A model generated the notes under the pieces. It searched no databases. It had not been told where the DNA came from and saw only the letters and a list, made by a program, of their open reading frames with translations. A stretch of 64,000 nucleotides of DNA from Actinotalea solisilvae (GTDB lineage: Bacteria > Actinomycetota > Actinomycetes > Actinomycetales > Cellulomonadaceae): assembly GCF_016464425.1 (NCBI RefSeq), contig NZ_JADDKQ010000001.1:186001-250000 (forward strand), in the 5' to 3' direction. The translations under genes and the position numbers were made by a program. Every line of letters begins with the position of its first letter. Position 1 is the first letter of the stretch. Shown here piece by piece: positions 51,759-60,351 of this stretch.

Positions 51759-53732
51759 ATGCGACTCGCTCCTGGTGTCCGGCTCCTCTCCCGCCAGGTC
51801 GCCATGCAGACGTCCACGCCTTCTAGTCGCCCCGGACCTGTGCTTGCTGCCGAGGCGGATGGCGGGCGAGCATCGACACGTCGTGGCGCCCCGTCACTCG
51901 ACCACCGATCCCGGGGTGCCGCGCTGGTCGGGTTCGTCACCGCGGCCGGTGGTGGTTGGCTGACCCACCTCGCCTTCCCAGATCGCAGCTGGTGGCCCCT
52001 CGCATACCTCGGTTTCGCGTGCCTGATGCTCGCGATGCGCAGTGTGACACCCGCCCGGGCAGCAGGTGTCGGCCTCGTGTGGGGCATGGCATTCTTCCTC
52101 CCTCTCGTGCACTGGGCTCTGACGGCAACGGGATCGGTGCTGCCCTGGGTCGCACTGAGCCTGTTCCAAGCGCTCTACGTCGCTGGCTTCGCCGCGCTCT
52201 GGACGTGGGCACGGCGGGCCCATTGGCTTGCCGACCGACCGGTCGCACAGGCCGCCACCGCGGCAGTGCTGTGGGTGGCGACCGAGCAGGTGCGCGGATC
52301 GTGGCCTTTCGGAGGCTTCCCCTGGGGGTTCCTGGCGTTCTCGCAGACGGACGCGCCGCTCCTGAGGCTCGCACCCTACGGGGGCGAGGTCGGCGTCTCA
52401 GCGTTCGTCGCCGCGACAGGGGCGCTGCTGGCGCTCACAGTCCAGATGCTGCGCCGACGCGCAATGGCGCCCGCGGTTCGGGCGCTGCTCTTCGCAGCGG
52501 CCCTGGCGACCGCGCCGGGACTTCTCCCCCGGGCCACAGCCCAGGAGACCGGCTCGCTGCTGGTCGGAGCAGTTCAGGGCAACGTGCCGCAGCGAGGTGC
52601 CGACTGGGCTGAGCAGGCGCGGGACGTCACTGCGAACCACGCGCGCGGCACCGAGCAACTCACGGAGGCCCTCGGAGGCCGGCAGCTCGACCTGGTGGTG
52701 TGGCCGGAGAGCGCCGCAGACATCGACCCCCGGACCGACCGCGCCCAGGCAGCCACGGTCGACCGCGCCGCCACGGCAGTCGGTGCGCCCGTGGTGCTCG
52801 GTGCCCAGCGATTCCCCGACGGGCGGCCGATCCGGTACAACGAGATCGTCGTGTGGGGCGCGGGCACCGGGGTCACGGACACGTACGCCAAGCAGCATCC
52901 CGTGCCCTTCGGGGAGTACGTGCCCTACCGCTCGTTCTTCCGCACGATCACTGCGCTGGTCGATCGAGTCGCCACCGACATGGTCGCGGGACAGGGCCCG
53001 GCCGTGATCGACGTCCAGATCGACGCCTTGGGTCGCGAGGTCCCCCTCGCCACCGGCATCTGCTTCGAGGTCGCCTACGGCGACATCATCCGCGAGGGTG
53101 TCGTCGACGGAGGAGAGTTGATCCTCATCCCGACCAACAACGCCTCGTTCGGCCGCACCCCCGAGTCCACCCAGCAGCTGGCAATGTCCCGCTTCCGCGC
53201 TGCCGAGCACGCCAGGTCGACCATCCAGGTCTCGACAGTGGGCGTCAGCGCCATGATCGGGCCAGACGGAACGGTCACCGCCCGAACCGGTCTGTTCACC
53301 AGCCAGGCGCTCGTCATGTCCATGCCCCTACGTACCACCCTCACGCCCGCGGCAGTGCTGGGGTCGCTGCCAGAGACGGGGACGTACCTCTTGGCGGCCG
53401 CCGCCGTCATCGGGGGGGCGCTGACCGCCCGCAGACGAAGCCGCCCCCGCCGCGACTCCCGACGATCACGGTCACCGTTTGGACCGGTCCGTCGTACGAG
53501 CTCTCACCGGCAACGAGGTGGACGCGCGCCCGACTCGGCCGCGCACAGCCGGCGCGCCGAGGTCCGCGGCCGGGACCGCTCGTACCCCGCGTGGCTCGAG
53601 TGGCGCCTTGTCGTCGGGCTCGCGCTCCTGATCGCTGTGGCCGTCTACGCCGGTGTCCGGGTGGGACAGGACATCCTCGGCCCGACGACGGGCACGACGG
53701 GCACGATGTCACGCGGAGTCGCACCGACCTGA
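51759..53732 (+). CDS. lnt: Apolipoprotein N-acyltransferase, copy 2, with C-terminal extension
   Basis: 657 residues. Triad residues as in copy 1: Glu in VVWPESAADIDPRTD, Lys in YAKQHPVPFGEYVPY, Cys in ATGICFEVAYGD. Much of the enzyme domain matches copy 1 (for example ESTQQLAMSRFRAAEHARST). The last about 110 residues are new: an Arg/Ser-rich stretch and a further span (about 620-640). ATG 51759 has a weak ribosome site; ATG 51804 is possible. It follows ccsA by 65 bases and may share its transcript. Confidence 0.9.
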   Translation: MRLAPGVRLLSRQVAMQTSTPSSRPGPVLAAEADGGRASTRRGAPSLDHRSRGAALVGFVTAAGGGWLTHLAFPDRSWWPLAYLGFACLMLAMRSVTPARAAGVGLVWGMAFFLPLVHWALTATGSVLPWVALSLFQALYVAGFAALWTWARRAHWLADRPVAQAATAAVLWVATEQVRGSWPFGGFPWGFLAFSQTDAPLLRLAPYGGEVGVSAFVAATGALLALTVQMLRRRAMAPAVRALLFAAALATAPGLLPRATAQETGSLLVGAVQGNVPQRGADWAEQARDVTANHARGTEQLTEALGGRQLDLVVWPESAADIDPRTDRAQAATVDRAATAVGAPVVLGAQRFPDGRPIRYNEIVVWGAGTGVTDTYAKQHPVPFGEYVPYRSFFRTITALVDRVATDMVAGQGPAVIDVQIDALGREVPLATGICFEVAYGDIIREGVVDGGELILIPTNNASFGRTPESTQQLAMSRFRAAEHARSTIQVSTVGVSAMIGPDGTVTARTGLFTSQALVMSMPLRTTLTPAAVLGSLPETGTYLLAAAAVIGGALTARRRSRPRRDSRRSRSPFGPVRRTSSHRQRGGRAPDSAAHSRRAEVRGRDRSYPAWLEWRLVVGLALLIAVAVYAGVRVGQDILGPTTGTTGTMSRGVAPT

Positions 53733-53735
53733 CCG

Positions 53736-54734
53736 TCACGCTTCCGGGACCCGTGGAAGTCCGCCAGGGGGCGCGGAGCCGTTCAAGCGTGCGAGGTACT
53801 CGTTGTACTCCTCTAGCTCGGCGTCAGCGCCGCCGTCCCGGTCGATTTGCCTATCCCTCGCGATGGAACGTGCGGCGTCGCTGCGTTGCCACCTGCTGGC
53901 GATCAGCAGGAGCATCAGCAGACCAGGCGCCTCGCCGTAGGACCATGCCAGCGCGCCGGCCACCTGCTGGTCGCGGAGGGGATCGATCGCCCACATGGCC
54001 GGCGGAGCGGCGAAGAGCGGCACCATCGGCACGGTGGCCATCATCACGATCACACCGAAGAACGCGTGCAGAGGCATCTCCAGCACCAGGTCCAGCAGAC
54101 GACCCGGATGGGTCTGTCGAATCGGCAGCGGGTCGGCGGAGAGAACCGGCACCGTGAAGAGCAGCCCTGCGACGAGGAAGCCCACCTCGAGAAACAGGTG
54201 CCCCGACCATGTGCGCAACAGCGGAACGGCGAGCTCGCCCAGGTACAGCCCGTAGAAGGCCAGCAGGAAGAGAGGGACCATCACCGCCGGGTGCAGTGCG
54301 ACGCGACTGACCGGACTGCGCAGCGACCGACGGGCCGCGACGAGGATCCAGCGTCCGAGTCCGTGATGCGGTGTCGCCCGAAGTAGGAGCGTCCCCGGGC
54401 GGCCGAGCACCAGCAGCGGAGGAACGAGCATCATCAAGGTCAGCTGCTGGAACATGAATGCCGAGAACAGACGCAAGCCGTACCCCTCGATGCCCGCGCC
54501 CGTCACGATCGCGAGCACGACGCAGCCCAGGACGAACCAGATCGTCGCGCCGATCGACCACCGCCGGCCGGACGACCAGAGGCGAACCGCACCGGCCAGG
54601 TACAGCACCAGCAGCGTGAGGGCCAAAGCCGGGAGTACCGGCACCGGTTGCAGCGTCGGCGCGAGCATTGTCTCCAATGACGGAGGCGACGTCGGCAGCC
54701 AGACCGGCCCGGTGACGCCCGGATCGTCGCTCAT
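53736..54734 (-). CDS. ctaG: CtaG-type cytochrome c oxidase assembly protein
   Basis: 332 residues, about eight spans, caa3_CtaG family: QQLTLMMLVPPLLVLGRPG, HPAVMVPLFLLAFYGLYLG and DPLRDQQVAGALAWSYGEAP. Members assist copper delivery to oxidase in Gram-positives or act in copper uptake. It is convergent with the second lnt, four bases apart, and stands alone. Fits the copper and cytochrome theme. Confidence 0.85.
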   Translation of the reverse strand: MSDDPGVTGPVWLPTSPPSLETMLAPTLQPVPVLPALALTLLVLYLAGAVRLWSSGRRWSIGATIWFVLGCVVLAIVTGAGIEGYGLRLFSAFMFQQLTLMMLVPPLLVLGRPGTLLLRATPHHGLGRWILVAARRSLRSPVSRVALHPAVMVPLFLLAFYGLYLGELAVPLLRTWSGHLFLEVGFLVAGLLFTVPVLSADPLPIRQTHPGRLLDLVLEMPLHAFFGVIVMMATVPMVPLFAAPPAMWAIDPLRDQQVAGALAWSYGEAPGLLMLLLIASRWQRSDAARSIARDRQIDRDGGADAELEEYNEYLARLNGSAPPGGLPRVPEA

Positions 54735-54825
54735 CCACCCTCCTTCGAGCGGCCAGTCGGACGGTTCTCATGCCGCCACGAGCTCACGGAGGTCTCGAGG
54801 ACTCGGCGGCGCGCTATGGTGACGA

Positions 54826-54847
54826 TATCTGAACATCCACGCAGATA
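54826..54847. promoter_or_regulatory. ArsR/SmtB-type operator
   Basis: TATCTG (54826-54831) and CAGATA (54842-54847) form an inverted repeat across ten bases, 10 bases before the repressor start. Resembles SmtB/CzrA/KmtR class 12-2-12 sites in its AT-rich arms. Confidence 0.55.
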
Positions 54848-54857
54848 AGGAGATCAC

Positions 54858-55235
54858 GTGAGCAAGGTCCTCCCGTTGGACCGCTGCGTCGGCAGCGATC
54901 CTGCGTCGCAGCGGGCCGAGCTCGTCCGGTCCAGCGTCCCCGATGACAGCGAGGCGAGTGCATTGGCGGCTCTGTTTCGGCTTCTCGGAGACCCGCGCCG
55001 CACAAAGATCCTCTACGCCCTGCTCGAGGCCGGCGAGCTGTGCGTGTGCGAGATCTCTGCAGCGGTCCAGGTGCCGGAGGCGTCGGTGTCCCAGACGATG
55101 CGACTGCTGCGAGGCTCGGGAGTGGTGGACAACCGACGCGAGGGCCGCCGGGTGTACTACCGGCTGGCCGACGCCCACGTGCGGATGCTCCTGGACGTCT
55201 GCCGGCAGCACACGGGCCACGAGGTTGGCCGCTGA
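54858..55235 (+). CDS. ArsR/SmtB-family repressor of the CDF gene
   Basis: 125 residues, GTG 54858 after AAGGAG. HTH AVQVPEASVSQTMRLLRGSG and wing VVDNRREGRRVYYRLADAHV. Metal-site candidates: Cys in GELCVCEIS and the C-terminal DVCRQHTGHEV with Cys and two His, plus the alpha5 DAHVRML set (Asp, His) used for Zn/Co/Ni sensing. Its stop overlaps the CDF start, so it controls that exporter from the operator just upstream. Confidence 0.85.
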   Translation: MSKVLPLDRCVGSDPASQRAELVRSSVPDDSEASALAALFRLLGDPRRTKILYALLEAGELCVCEISAAVQVPEASVSQTMRLLRGSGVVDNRREGRRVYYRLADAHVRMLLDVCRQHTGHEVGR

Positions 55236-56149
55236 TGGGCGGCGGACACAGTCACGGCCCGGTCGGTGAGCACGCCGGCGGGCGCTACCGTCGCAGACTC
55301 GCTGGCGCATTCGCCCTGACCGCGACGTTCTTCGCGGTCGAGCTGGCAGCCGGCCTGGTCTCGGGCTCGCTTGCGCTGATCTCCGACGCGGGACACATGG
55401 CGGCCGACGTCGTGGCGCTGGGGGCCAGCCTGTTGGCCACCCGGATCGCGACCCGTCCCGATCGCTCAGGCCGGCGGACCTACGGGTCTTACCGCGCGGA
55501 GGTCTTCGCCTCTGGTCTGACGGTACTGATCATGTTGGGCGTCGGCGTGTACGTGGTGGTCGAGGCGATCGGCCGCATCGGCGAGGACGCTTCCCTGCCG
55601 TCCGGTGTGATGCTCGTGGTGGGCTTCCTCGGGCTGGCGATCAACGTCGCCTCGATGCTCCTTCTGCGCAGTGGGTCCAAGGACAGCCTGAACGTCAAGG
55701 GCGCCTACTTCGAGGTGGTTGCCGACGCCGCGGGTTCGGTCGGGGTGATGGTCGCCGGCGTGCTGATCATCCTCACCGGGCAGTCGATCTGGGACCTGGT
55801 AGTCGCTCTCGCGATCGCCGTGTTCGTCATCGTTCGGGCCATCACGCTGGGCCGGCAGGTGGTCGCAGTGCTCGGCCAGCACGCGCCTGCCGGTATCGAC
55901 CCGGAGGCGGTGAGCACGCAGCTCAGCACGGTGCCCGGTGTCAGCGCCATCCACGACGTGCACCTCTGGGTGCTCACGTCGGGGATGAACGTCGCAACGG
56001 CACATCTCGTAGCGAAGGCAGGGGCCGATCACGGCGCGGTCCTGGCCGGCGCGCGGGACGTCCTCCGCGGCGGTTTCGGCATCGCTCACGCGACCCTGCA
56101 GGTCGAGACCGCCGAGCAGCAGCACGAGTGCTCGGATCTCACCTGGTAG
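55235..56149 (+). CDS. czcD: CDF-family zinc/cadmium/cobalt exporter
   Basis: 304 residues. Starts MGGGHSHGP, a His ligand end. Six spans; site A residues in SLALISDAGHMAADVVAL (HxxxD) and EVVADAAGSVGVMV (DxxxG type), then a cytosolic CTD with DVHLWVLTSGMNVATAHLV. HxxxD in span 2 with DxxxD-like span 5 suits Zn(II)/Cd(II). Normal CzcD/ZitB length. Coupled to the upstream repressor (TGATG). Confidence 0.9.
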   Translation: MGGGHSHGPVGEHAGGRYRRRLAGAFALTATFFAVELAAGLVSGSLALISDAGHMAADVVALGASLLATRIATRPDRSGRRTYGSYRAEVFASGLTVLIMLGVGVYVVVEAIGRIGEDASLPSGVMLVVGFLGLAINVASMLLLRSGSKDSLNVKGAYFEVVADAAGSVGVMVAGVLIILTGQSIWDLVVALAIAVFVIVRAITLGRQVVAVLGQHAPAGIDPEAVSTQLSTVPGVSAIHDVHLWVLTSGMNVATAHLVAKAGADHGAVLAGARDVLRGGFGIAHATLQVETAEQQHECSDLTW

Positions 56150-56427
56150 ACGAGCTCGGCCCGGCCGGTGTGATGGGTAGCGCCGTCGAGCCGCCACACC
56201 GTGTGCTCGTCGGAGCTCGTCCGTACGAACGCGATGACGAACAGCGACTTCCACGCAGAAGCGGCGCCGGCCGACGCGGCTGAAGCCGGCCGACGCCCGC
56301 GCCCCCAGCCACTGAATCGCCACCGTTGACGAAGCGTATGCCACATATCGGGCGCCCACATGCGCCGTTTCTCGCCGCGCCGAAGGACCTACCAACGCGA
56401 CCGCGGATGACCAGTGAAGGTACTCAC
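56150..56427 (+). other. 278-base region before the second M23 gene
   Basis: No gene, hairpin or CopR-type repeat seen. An in-frame ATG at 56407 and an earlier one at 56326 could extend the M23 protein, but a signal peptide starts at 56428. Confidence 0.35.
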
Positions 56428-57777
56428 ATGAAGGTGACCCGGCTTCGCGCCGCACTGAGCGCACTCGCCATCGGTTCGGTCCTCATGGCTGGCACCCCCT
56501 CGGCGCCAGCACAGGCCGGTGAGTACGACGACCGTCGCGACGAGAACGAGTCACGCCAACAAGCCGTGGACGAGGCGATGTCCACGCTCGAGGAGGAGCT
56601 TGCTCACACCGACGCTACGTTGGTTCAGGCGTACGCCGAGCTGCAGGCGCTGGATGCCGCGATTCCCGTCGCCGAAGCAGAGCTCCTCGCCGCCGAGGCA
56701 GAGCTAGCCCGACTTCAGCGCGAGGCGGACCTGATCGCCCAGCGTCTGGTCGCTGCGGAGGACGAGGAGGAGAGCATCACGGCACAGGTCGACGCTGACA
56801 CGGAGCGGGCCGGTGACATCCGCGTGGCCGTCGGTCAGATGGCTCGCGACGCATACAAGGGAGACATCGCTGAGTCGGCCCTATCGGCCGCCCTCGACGC
56901 TGAGAGCACCGACGACTTCGTCCGCGAGTCCGCACTTGCAGCGACGGCGTTGCGGACTCAGACCCAGGCACTGCGGGACCTCGAGCAGCTCAACGGCGTC
57001 AACCGGAACCGGGAGGTCAGGCTCGGCGCAGTGCGACAGGAGGTCGCAAGGCTGAAGAGCGAGGCAGACGCCAATGTGGTGGCTGCTGAGGCCGCTCGAG
57101 CGGAAGCCGAGACGAAGAAGGTCTCGCTGGAGCAGCTGCGCGACGAGCAGGCGCAGAAGGCGGCGTCGATCGAGAGCCAGAAGGCGACACAGGAAGCTCG
57201 GCAGGCGGAGCTCGAGGCGCAGCAAGCTGCACTCGAGGCCGAGCTGACGGCGATCATCCAAGCTCAGGAGGAGGCGCGCCGGCAGCAGGAAGCGGCAGCA
57301 GCGGCAGCAGCGGCCGCCGGCCAGGCCGGCGGTGGAGCGGCCGCTCCCGCACCACCGTCGGTGGCCGGCAGTCGACCGTTCGCCAATCCCACGTCCTTCA
57401 CGCCGTGGGTCCGCACTTCCAAGTACGGCATGCGCTTCCACCCCGTGCTCAAGTATTGGCGCCTGCATGCCGGGCTCGACTTGCGCGCCTACTGCAGCAC
57501 GCCCCTGTACGCCGCCGCTTCGGGCACCGTCGAATGGGCCAAGTCGCGCAACGGGTTCGGCAACCAGGTGATGATCAACCATGGATATTGGAACGGCTCG
57601 TCTCTGATGACCAGCTACAACCACATGACCAGCTTCACCGTCAGCGGCGGGCAGTCGGTCCAACAGGGTCAGCTGATCGGCTACGCGGGCAACACGGGAT
57701 TGTCTGGCGCCTGCCATCTGCACTTCGAGACCTACCTCAACGGCGCCACGACGGACCCGGAACCGTTGCTCAACTAG
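56428..57777 (+). CDS. Secreted M23 peptidase with coiled coil, copy 2
   Basis: 449 residues from ATG 56428. Signal peptide (about 1-30), coiled coil (about 35-300, with runs of Ala/Glu/Gln), Gly/Ala/Pro linker and an M23 domain with HAGLD and HLHFETY intact. Regions such as QMARDAYKGD and LEQLNGVNRNREVRLGAVR match copy 1 at 16030. Its TAG stop is part of the CTAG target copied by the insertion sequence that follows, so the gene end is preserved. Confidence 0.9.
   Translation: MKVTRLRAALSALAIGSVLMAGTPSAPAQAGEYDDRRDENESRQQAVDEAMSTLEEELAHTDATLVQAYAELQALDAAIPVAEAELLAAEAELARLQREADLIAQRLVAAEDEEESITAQVDADTERAGDIRVAVGQMARDAYKGDIAESALSAALDAESTDDFVRESALAATALRTQTQALRDLEQLNGVNRNREVRLGAVRQEVARLKSEADANVVAAEAARAEAETKKVSLEQLRDEQAQKAASIESQKATQEARQAELEAQQAALEAELTAIIQAQEEARRQQEAAAAAAAAAGQAGGGAAAPAPPSVAGSRPFANPTSFTPWVRTSKYGMRFHPVLKYWRLHAGLDLRAYCSTPLYAAASGTVEWAKSRNGFGNQVMINHGYWNGSSLMTSYNHMTSFTVSGGQSVQQGQLIGYAGNTGLSGACHLHFETYLNGATTDPEPLLN
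57774..57777. repeat. CTAG target duplication, left
   Basis: CTAG here and at 58975-58978 flank the IS5/IS427-like element. The left copy includes the stop codon of the M23 gene. Confidence 0.65.
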
Positions 57778-57823
57778 GGCGTGTCTCCCAAGTCGATCGA
57801 CCGCCGGCGGTGATGCTGGCCCG

Positions 57824-58672
57824 GTGAGTCGAGGCGCTGAGCTAAGCGATGCCCAGTGGGAGCGGATCGCTCCGCTGATGCCGCAGGTGAAGGGACGTTC
57901 ACGGCCGTTCCGCGAGCATCGGCAGGTGGTCGAGGGGATCATCTACCGCTATCGGAGCGGGGTGGCGTGGCGAGACCTGCCTGAGCGGTTCGGACCTTGG
58001 CAGACGGTTTGGAAGCGGCACCGCCGGTTCAGCTACGACGGAACCTGGGACGAGATCTTCACCGCTGTCCTGACCGAAGCCGACGCCGCCGGGGACATCG
58101 ACTGGGGCGTCAGCGTCGACTCCACGATCAACCGAGCGCACCAGCACGCCACGACCCTCCCGCGCACCACAGGGGGCCGACGCGAGTTACATGAATCCGG
58201 GACTCGAGCCAAGTGACCATGCCATCGGCCGTTCTCGCGGCGGCCTCTCGACGAAGATCCATCACGCCGTCGACGGGAAAGGCAAACCTCTGGCCGTGCT
58301 CATCGGCCCAGGGCAAGGCGGTGACGCCCCGATGTGCCTGCCGTTGCTGAACGCCATCCGCGTCGCCCGCCTTGGTCCTGGGCGACCACGCACGCGCCGC
58401 GACGCGGTCCTGGCGGACAAGGCGTACTCCTCGCGAGCGTTGCCGTCATCCCCGAACCCCGCGACCAGCAGGGGCACCGGAAGCGGCGAGGCTCACGCGG
58501 AGGCCGACCCGTGACCTACATCGCGGGTCTCTACAAGCAGCGCAACGTCGTCGAGCGGGCCTTCAACGCCCTCAAGCAGTGGCGCGGACTGGCGACCCGG
58601 TACGACAAGCACGCGCTCACCTACCGTGGCGGCGTGGTGCTCGCAGCGGTCCTCACGTGGCTCCGAACATGA
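57824..58672 (+). pseudogene. IS5/IS427-type transposase, broken
   Basis: First frame (57824-58216): LSDAQWERIAPLMPQ, SGVAWRDLPERFGPWQTVWK and VSVDSTINRAHQHA (first Asp). The second frame (from about 58191) continues GRSRGGLSTKIHHAVDGKG and VLADKAYSS, consistent with the frameshift such elements use. Then about 30 bases are missing after AYSSRA and the last part (TYIAGLYKQRNVVERAFNAL ... WLRT) lies in a third frame. The deletion should make it inactive. Confidence 0.75.
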
Positions 58673-58694
58673 GGTGCCGCACCCGACGTCGGGG

Positions 58695-58943
58695 TCACGC
58701 GCTCGGCTGACGACGCAGCGCCCGAAAGCCACGGCGCAGCGCGTAGAGAACGAACAGTCCACCGCCTACCGTCAGAACCCACGCCCCGGCGACGCCAACC
58801 ACGGGCGCCGACGCGCAGTCAGCGCCAGCATCGATCCCGCTGGCGCAACTGCCGCCCTGTATTCCCCACACCAAGACGACCACCAGCGTGACGGCGACAC
58901 CAGCGAGCAGCCAACGTCCGCCGCCGCCCGTCCGCTGAGCCAT
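58695..58943 (-). CDS. Two-span membrane protein inside the insertion sequence
   Basis: 82 residues. Spans at about 11-28 and 48-68 surround a short external loop with two Cys (GGSCASGIDAGADCASAPV), probably a disulfide. It ends Arg-rich. It lies wholly between the transposase and the right inverted repeat, on the opposite strand. No family recognised. It may be a passenger gene, or host DNA captured when the right end was exchanged. Confidence 0.45.
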   Translation of the reverse strand: MAQRTGGGGRWLLAGVAVTLVVVLVWGIQGGSCASGIDAGADCASAPVVGVAGAWVLTVGGGLFVLYALRRGFRALRRQPSA

Positions 58944-58974
58944 GAAGCGATGCTAGTCACTTGGAAGACGCGCC

Positions 58975-58978
58975 CTAG
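58975..58978. repeat. CTAG target duplication, right
   Basis: Matches 57774-57777 and borders the right inverted repeat. Confidence 0.6.
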
Positions 58979-59000
58979 TGCGCCGACCTAGCTCTGCGGC

Positions 59001-59516
59001 CTACTGCGTCACGAACGTGGTGAAGAAGACGTCGATGACCTCGCCGTGGTAGGCCCCTTCGAGCACGGCGACGAGCTCAGCCTTCAGCGCGGCGCGGCCC
59101 TCAGCGCTGCTGACCTCCTCGATCGGGCGCCCCGAAAAGAGGGCGATCGTACGGTCCAGGGCGATGGAAGGGTCAATCTCGTCCTCGACCTCGGCCGTGA
59201 GCTGCAGCCCCAGACCGATCATGAGGTACCGGCCTCCCGCCAGGTTGAGACTGATCGGCTCGAGTTCCTGGACGACGCCGGGCTCCGGCGCGGGTGACTC
59301 CTCGGCCGCGGCCGGCCGACTCCCGGCTCCGGGGCCCGCAAGAAACCAGTAGCCGCCGCCTGCGCCGAGGAGTGCGACGATCGCCACGAGGACGACCAGC
59401 TTCTTGCTGCGCCACCCTGGAGGGCCAGCGACGCTCGATGGCTCAGCCGACGCCGAGCCCGCGCCGTCTCGGGCGCCGATCTTCGGCTTGTTGGCGATAA
59501 CGCGCTGTTCAGTCAC
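59001..59516 (-). CDS. FliL-like membrane protein, copy 2
   Basis: 171 residues, close to the copy at 25513: start MTEQRVIANKPKIGA, span GAGGGYWFLAGPG, EPISLNLAGGRYLMIGLGLQ, and end YHGEVIDVFFTTFVTQ. Before the insertion it was convergent with, and adjacent to, the second M23 gene. No flagellar genes around. The pairing of FliL-like and M23 families twice in one window suggests a shared job. Confidence 0.8.
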   Translation of the reverse strand: MTEQRVIANKPKIGARDGAGSASAEPSSVAGPPGWRSKKLVVLVAIVALLGAGGGYWFLAGPGAGSRPAAAEESPAPEPGVVQELEPISLNLAGGRYLMIGLGLQLTAEVEDEIDPSIALDRTIALFSGRPIEEVSSAEGRAALKAELVAVLEGAYHGEVIDVFFTTFVTQ

Positions 59517-59706
59517 ATCGTGGCCGCATCTCTTGTCGGACGGCTCCGGGCATCACCCGAGCCACTGGCCACATCGGCAGCGCACTTGGCAAGCTGAGGA
59601 GCTCGAGCGCGTCTTCCCGGCGAGGCGTCCGGCGGTCGACGCGGGCGCCTCAGCGCGGCAGAGCGGCGCGACCGGCAAGAGAGGTGCAGCGATACAGCAT
59701 CCTCGG

Positions 59707-59817
59707 TCAGCGCAGCTCGAACACCAAAGAGATGACGTAGGCCGCGACGATCAGACCGAATCCGATCAGCGGAAGTACCAGACCGAGTCTGGACGGCCGC
59801 TTCCTCGGTTCAGTCAT
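59707..59817 (-). CDS. 36-residue single-span peptide
   Basis: MTEPRKRPSRLGLVLPLIGF opens a 36-codon frame with a basic start and one membrane helix ending VISLVFELR. Its ATG at 59817 overlaps the stop of the upstream small membrane protein, which supports coupling. No known family. Confidence 0.5.
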   Translation of the reverse strand: MTEPRKRPSRLGLVLPLIGFGLIVAAYVISLVFELR

Positions 59818-60064
59818 CAGTCACATCCTCGACCGAGCCACCGGACGGCGGCGAATTGGACAGCGTTGACCGCGCAACCTGTCGGGCGGCGGACCCCCGA
59901 GCTGGCTCGGACGCGTGCTCAGCCAGCTGTTGGCGATCGAGAGCGGCCTGGGCCACGCGCTCATTCCGATCCGCGTGGATCACCTTGCGCATAGCGAACC
60001 AGAAGATCAGCCCGACGCCCACGCTCGGGGTCAGGGCGCCGACAACTTCGAGGAACGCCTCCAT
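59810..60064 (-). CDS. Small single-span membrane protein
   Basis: 84 residues from ATG 60064, after GGAGGGGG. MEAFLEVVGALTPSVGVGLI is a membrane helix, then FWFAMRKVIHADRNERVAQA leads into a charged tail. Similar short proteins are recalled from actinobacterial genomes without a function. Operon with the 36-residue peptide; divergent from the second merR. Confidence 0.55.
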   Translation of the reverse strand: MEAFLEVVGALTPSVGVGLIFWFAMRKVIHADRNERVAQAALDRQQLAEHASEPARGSAARQVARSTLSNSPPSGGSVEDVTDD

Positions 60065-60312
60065 GCCGACGCCCCCTCCGAACTGTTCCCTGGCACGCCC
60101 CGGATCGTGGCGCATCCTCCGCGACGCCACGATACCGGCGCGGAGGGGCGTGCACGGAACCGAACGTCGGAAGCGGTTCGAGGGCTCTGCCGGGTCCGAA
60201 TCGTCAGGAGAGCGGCAGTGTCTCTTGGCATGCGCCGCCCGGCACTCATCCACAGTCTCCCGCTCCGCGAACGCGGCGCTACGGGGCAACTACATCTCGC
60301 ACCCGCGCCGCC

Positions 60313-60344
60313 TTGACCTTAGACTCGACTCGAAGGTCTACGGT
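60313..60344 (+). promoter_or_regulatory. MerR-type operator-promoter, second copy
   Basis: TTGACC (60313-60318) and TACGGT (60339-60344), 20 bases apart; ATG 60352 follows seven bases after. Spacing and leaderless layout equal those at merA, but here the promoter drives the regulator itself. Confidence 0.65.
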
Positions 60345-60351
60345 CGCGGAC

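Larger units (their letters stand above)
57778..58974 (+). mobile_element. IS5/IS427-like insertion sequence, defective, with extra gene
   Basis: Ends are inverted repeats: GGCGTGTCTCCCAAG at the left and GGCGCGTCTTCCAAG (complement) at the right, each preceded by CTAG. At about 1.2 kb it is roughly 0.3 kb longer than usual for the group; the excess lies between the transposase end (58672) and the right end and holds a small membrane-protein gene. Confidence 0.75.
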
